Assembly (NCBI GenBank): GCA_026874595.1
Contig: CM049307.1
Coordinates: 58,164,870 to 58,228,869, forward strand
Direction: 5' to 3'
Origin: Sipunculus nudus
Taxonomy: Eukaryota; Annelida; Sipuncula; Golfingiida; Sipunculidae
Length of the DNA: 64,000 bases
Shown: in pieces, positions 60,155 through 64,000 of the stretch
Numbering within the stretch: position 1 is the stretch's first letter
How the letters are laid out: each line of letters starts with the position of its first letter
Notes under the pieces: generated by a model
The model's input: the letters and a program-made list of their open reading frames with translations, nothing else
Told to the model about the DNA's origin: nothing
Databases searched by the model: none
Position numbers and translations under genes: made by a program

Positions 60155-60347
60155 TAATTAAAACAGGGCATTCTCTAAGGCTCAGATGATGGCGAATTGT
60201 AGCCTTTTGAGGTGGAGGAATCCCAAGAACCCCGAAAAAACACCGGCCTTGGACGGGCAGTTTCAACCAACTCTCAAAGTCACAGGGTCGAAGCCGGGTC
60301 GCCAGCGGGGACAGACGAGCGTGTTACCACTCGACTGTCCAGCCCAC
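60155..60347 (-). mobile_element. SINE family 2 copy, opposite orientation
   Basis: On the minus strand: GGGCTGGACAGTCGAGTGG, GACCCGGCTTCGACCCTG, GTTGAAACTGCCCGTCCAAG, GCCGGTGTTTTTTCGGGGTT, ATCATCTGAGCC and a 3' end near GTTTTAATTAAGC. It faces the 59279 copy tail to tail at a distance of about 640 bp. More diverged than that copy. Confidence 0.75.
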
Positions 60348-60365
60348 TGTCAAAAATATATCCAC

Positions 60366-62211
60366 TAAACAGGTGACAAAGAAATGATAAAAACCTGAAA
60401 CATTACACTACCTGTCTGAGCCGTCTTTGACGATCAATTTACGTGCTATAAGGAGATATAGTATAGACTTCGGAATACGATATGATGTTTTAATCTCTTC
60501 CTACATGTCGAACGTGTTAGGGTAATGTTTAAGCTGAATTAGTGGCCCTAACGAGTGTTTGTTCCGTAATGTATCGAGTTCTCTTAGACCCTTGGCCAAG
60601 ATCTTTACCATAATGCGCATCATTGACTTTTATTTGGAAAAACGGTAACGAGCGAATAACGCAGCGGGCTGTTTTGGTTGTGTGCTGACCACAATACCCA
60701 GAGAACCCCCCACAGGGAGTAAAAATAAATAAAAAAAACTAATAGGTGATTGGACGCATTACTACTGTGTGTCATACCAAACACGTGAGGGTTACTTTCG
60801 ATTTGTTTTCGGGAGGAAGGGGAGTCAAAGTTGAACGGATCTTAATAATTGCTGATTTCCCTGGCTCTTTCACATCATCGTGGAAAGCTGTGAATTTAAT
60901 AAGTACATAAGAATATATATCTGATATCAGTAATAACCCTAGCATCAGCTTCAGCATCATTCAACATACAGCGACATCTCTACATTCCGAAGACAAATAA
61001 CTAATCGAGCTCTTAAATCCCCCCCCCCCCCCCCAACAAAAAAACAAAAACAAAAATAAACACACACACACACACTTGTTCTGGCTAGAATTTGGTATGC
61101 ACATTTTATACACGCTGTTGTCTGATGGCAGGTTACCGTTTTTCAGTTACTTATTATGACAGTATAATTACTGAGCCCGCTCATGATGATTACACGGCAG
61201 CCTCAGTGGCTGCGTTATTAGATGTAACACGCAAGTCCGCCCAGGCTGACAGTAGCGCTCAACTTCTTCCGTAACATTTTGATCTCCTCATTTATAATAC
61301 ATTAATAAACGTTGATGCACCGATAAAGTATACTATATAAAAGTGCTGACAGGATTGCTCGAGTCCTCGGGCCCGAGTCTCTGGTCGAGGCTGAAAACCA
61401 AAACCTGAATTATTGTTTACTCGTATCTGCGTATTTTAACAGATGAAGCTCCGAGAAAACTTAAAGGTATACTTTCCAAGGCACTTATACAATTTTTCTT
61501 TTCGTAATTAGTTATGCACGTGAATCTAATTTGCTTTCAACCAATATAAGTATTGAGATTTTGTAATAAAGAAAGTGGCATAGCAACCGAACTAATACTA
61601 GCTTAAAAATAAAGCTAACATAAGGGAAAGTAATGTCAATGAAGACCTTTGATATTCATTTTGTGATTTTTCAACCTAATTTTTATCTCCAGCTGAGTGT
61701 TGCTAGACAGCCAATACACGAATCCGAGTCGGGTAATTCCCATGGTCGTTCTCGAGTCTGAAATCTGCTCAGCGTTTCAGCCCTACTCTCTAAGATTTCT
61801 TAATATAATTTAAGCGTAAACTTTGTAATGACAGGATTGACTCAATTGATTTTTACCCTGCAACTCGCTGGACGTGTACCCGTACCGGAAAGTTGCCCGT
61901 AAGAAGACTTGTCAATCCTAGCTGTGTTCATAGGTTATTTATAACCAGTGAGGGCACAGAGAAATTCATCTAAATAATGTCTAAACTGAAATTATGAAAC
62001 ATTGAGTTATTGCGTTAAATGTTATATGACATTATCTTATCCGTGGATTCTGTACATGGTATAGAAACGGGTATATTTCTAATTAAATGTCTAATGTATG
62101 TTTAGCATCTATTTTCTATAATTTCTATGTGGTTACTATCAATGTCATATAACAAATTTTGTCAAATTTAAACGGGTCAGTGACATCCTTCAGGTAATAT
62201 AACATTTTTCC
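60366..62211. other. No gene seen; spacer between long repeat copies B and C
   Basis: AT-rich spacer with a 16-bp C run (61019-61034) followed by an A-rich stretch and (CA)n (61060-61075). Short open frames only. I found no landmark of the long repeat inside it. Confidence 0.45.
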
Positions 62212-63620
62212 GTGTAAGCTACTTTTCAGTTGCATTTTGATTAAATTATATTTAATTTAAAGCATATTTGTCTGAAGCCGATGAAGTATGTAAAGCCTAC
62301 AAAACCTTGATAAAGCGTGTCCAGTTATACTTGCTGATCTCAGGTCCTTATGTCGGATATTTAAATTTTCTAACCAGCGAGATAGATACCGTTATTCCGA
62401 TATTAGTGTTTCCTTCAGACACGAGGGATCGTAATACTTTGAAATTTTCACCTTTCCATCGGAAAGGCACTAATGCAGGTTTGGTTTCCTGAAGAAAAAA
62501 AATACCTTTCCGTTAAAGATGCATCCTACCTTCATATTAAACTTTCAGTCACACGTACGTCGCTCACCTGATTCTACCATATCTTACACGGCATCCTCAA
62601 AGCACACTTGCATGCAAAACGAAATGAATGATTTCAATATGAACAGTTTTATATCAGAAACAAAACAGTAAACTCATTGGAGATGATCGCCTTAATGTCG
62701 GAAAGTATAAGAAATTATAGACCATTCTTATAGGAAAATATAGGAAAGGGAGACGGTGTAACACCACCAGTAAAATATTCGTTCCGGCATGTTTGTTACT
62801 ACTTATCGGCTACTAATGGAAAATATAAGTTGTTTACCTATCAAACGGATTTGTAAAAAATGAAAAATGCCTTTCCATGCACGTGTCTGCCGGTCTGAGA
62901 CAGGCGGAAACGCGTTATTACAACCCCTTTATTCATTAGTGGATCTGGAAACAACAGCCTAAGAAACGTTTGGATGAACACTTAATAGAGCTGCGTATAC
63001 CCTTAATATCTTATGCATGACTAAAAGGAAAATTTCCTTCAAGCGTAATGTGGTCTCTGTAGTTATAGCCATAATTAACCTGGTGAGTAAATTTTTACTT
63101 TTCTTGTGATTTCTATTCTTGCAGAAAATTTATTCTTTATGCTTTTTAGTGAATAATATTTACGGATCCTTCTTTAGGTAAATGTAGGAGAGGCAAATCT
63201 CACTATGCTGGCGTAGCTGTCTATAAACGAAAGAGAAGCACTAGATCCAAGAACGATACTGGAATGAACGATACATGAAGCAGTTATATATTAGTCGCTA
63301 AAGTAATCGGAGAGTAAGCAATAGCCTCTACCCTAATTGTAACCGAAACTGTCTACAGGAAAAGTAACCGAAACTATTTATATAGGAACAGTAACCGAAA
63401 AAAACTAACACCCCCCCCCCCCCCTCTGCCGGAAGCATAACCGTTTACCCCATATTTCTTTCCCGGAACATGAAAAAGGAACGCAAGTATTGAAACGAGG
63501 TGAAAGAAATGTATTTTATTAATATATGTTATATGAATGGTAGGATTTTATCCAAATTTTGTAGCTCCTTCAAGCGATAAGTAGTCTGTAAGTAAGATTG
63601 ATAACAGGATCCGTTGTTCT
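62212..63620 (+). repeat. Long repeat L, copy C
   Basis: Same landmark order as copies A and B: AGCATATTTGTCTGAAGCCG, AAAGCGTGTCCAGTTATAC, AGCTGCGTATACCCTTAATA, TTCCTTCAAGCG, TTCTTGTGATTTC, TATAAACGAAAGAGAAGCAC, CAAGAACGATACTGG, AACAGTAACCGAAAAA, a 14-bp C run (63411-63424), AACGAGGTGAAAGAAATG, TCCTTCAAGCG and AGTCTGTAAGTAAGAT. It has an extra insert of about 350 bp around 62510-62930 relative to copy A. Confidence 0.75.
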
Positions 63621-64000
63621 TGAAGGTTAAAATGAATCTTGTGATTTCTTTCCTTAAAAAAAACTTGGTTCAACATATGACATTTCCGATTTTTTTTTTT
63701 TTTTTCTTATTTTGACTTGACAATGATGAAATTGTATGCGCCTATTTTATTTAAATAAATCCCATAAATATACCATACTAGAAATATGTGCGACATGCAA
63801 TAACCCCCCCCCCCCCCCGCCCCGCCCCGTCCCCACCATCACCACCCCCGTGATGACGATTAAATTCTCAAATATACAAAACAGGAAACAAACCCGTGTA
63901 ATATAATCCAACAAAACAGGTTTTAAATAAAGTTAGGGGCGGTAAATAAAAGCCAGAAGCAGGACTCAGTGAACCTCAACTGAGTCTCTTAATAACCATC
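63621..64000. other. No gene seen; C-rich run at 63804-63818
   Basis: AT-rich end of the window with a 15-bp C run continuing into CGCCCCGCCCCG. Nothing else stands out. Confidence 0.5.

Overview
The window is AT-rich eukaryotic DNA with no complete protein-coding gene, rRNA or tRNA gene that I can support. It is a dense mosaic of short transposons, tRNA-derived SINEs, microsatellites, minisatellites and old duplications. There are no operons, ribosome binding sites or CRISPR arrays. The style (many foldback or MITE-like elements, several SINE copies, long TA runs, G/C homopolymer runs, repeated blocks of 100-400 bp) suggests a marine invertebrate, most likely a bivalve mollusc. That is inference from texture; no marker gene is present to prove it.

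1-11 kb: first copy of a foldback MITE family (MITE-A), a pair of 18-20 bp palindromes, CT/AT and ATT microsatellites, a probable solo LTR on the minus strand (5324-6119), and a 231-bp tandem duplication carrying two truncated SINE copies. 11-15 kb: three head-to-tail copies of a ~1.0-1.5 kb satellite-like unit; copies 2 and 3 share one 503-bp deletion. 16-29 kb: several small tandem repeats (122, 40 and 27 bp units), a poly(A)-tailed SINE on the minus strand (26088-26382), and a ~140-bp tandem repeat that places three DR1-type nuclear-receptor motifs in a row.

29-31 kb: a well-delimited 884-bp DNA transposon with 18-bp inverted ends and TAA target duplications (PIF/Harbinger-like), beside a piece of a piggyBac-like MITE and a 103-bp mariner-like MITE. 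35-43 kb: one plausible internal exon on the minus strand (36155-36237), a ~1.2 kb inverted-repeat element, a 265-bp GATAAAGT array, and a 312-bp hAT-like MITE that splits a TA microsatellite.

44-54 kb: four more SINE copies, an intact piggyBac-like MITE flanked by TTAA, another ~494-bp MITE, and a ~1.7 kb 27-bp minisatellite. 54-64 kb: three diverged copies of a block of about 1-1.3 kb spaced about 3.7-3.9 kb apart. The middle copy has been hit by a second type of SINE, and the other two copies are matching empty sites.

Read as a whole this is intergenic or long-intron DNA. If the 36.2 kb exon is real, part of the window lies inside a minus-strand gene with large introns. All repeat calls rest on internal comparison and visible termini; I could not search any database.
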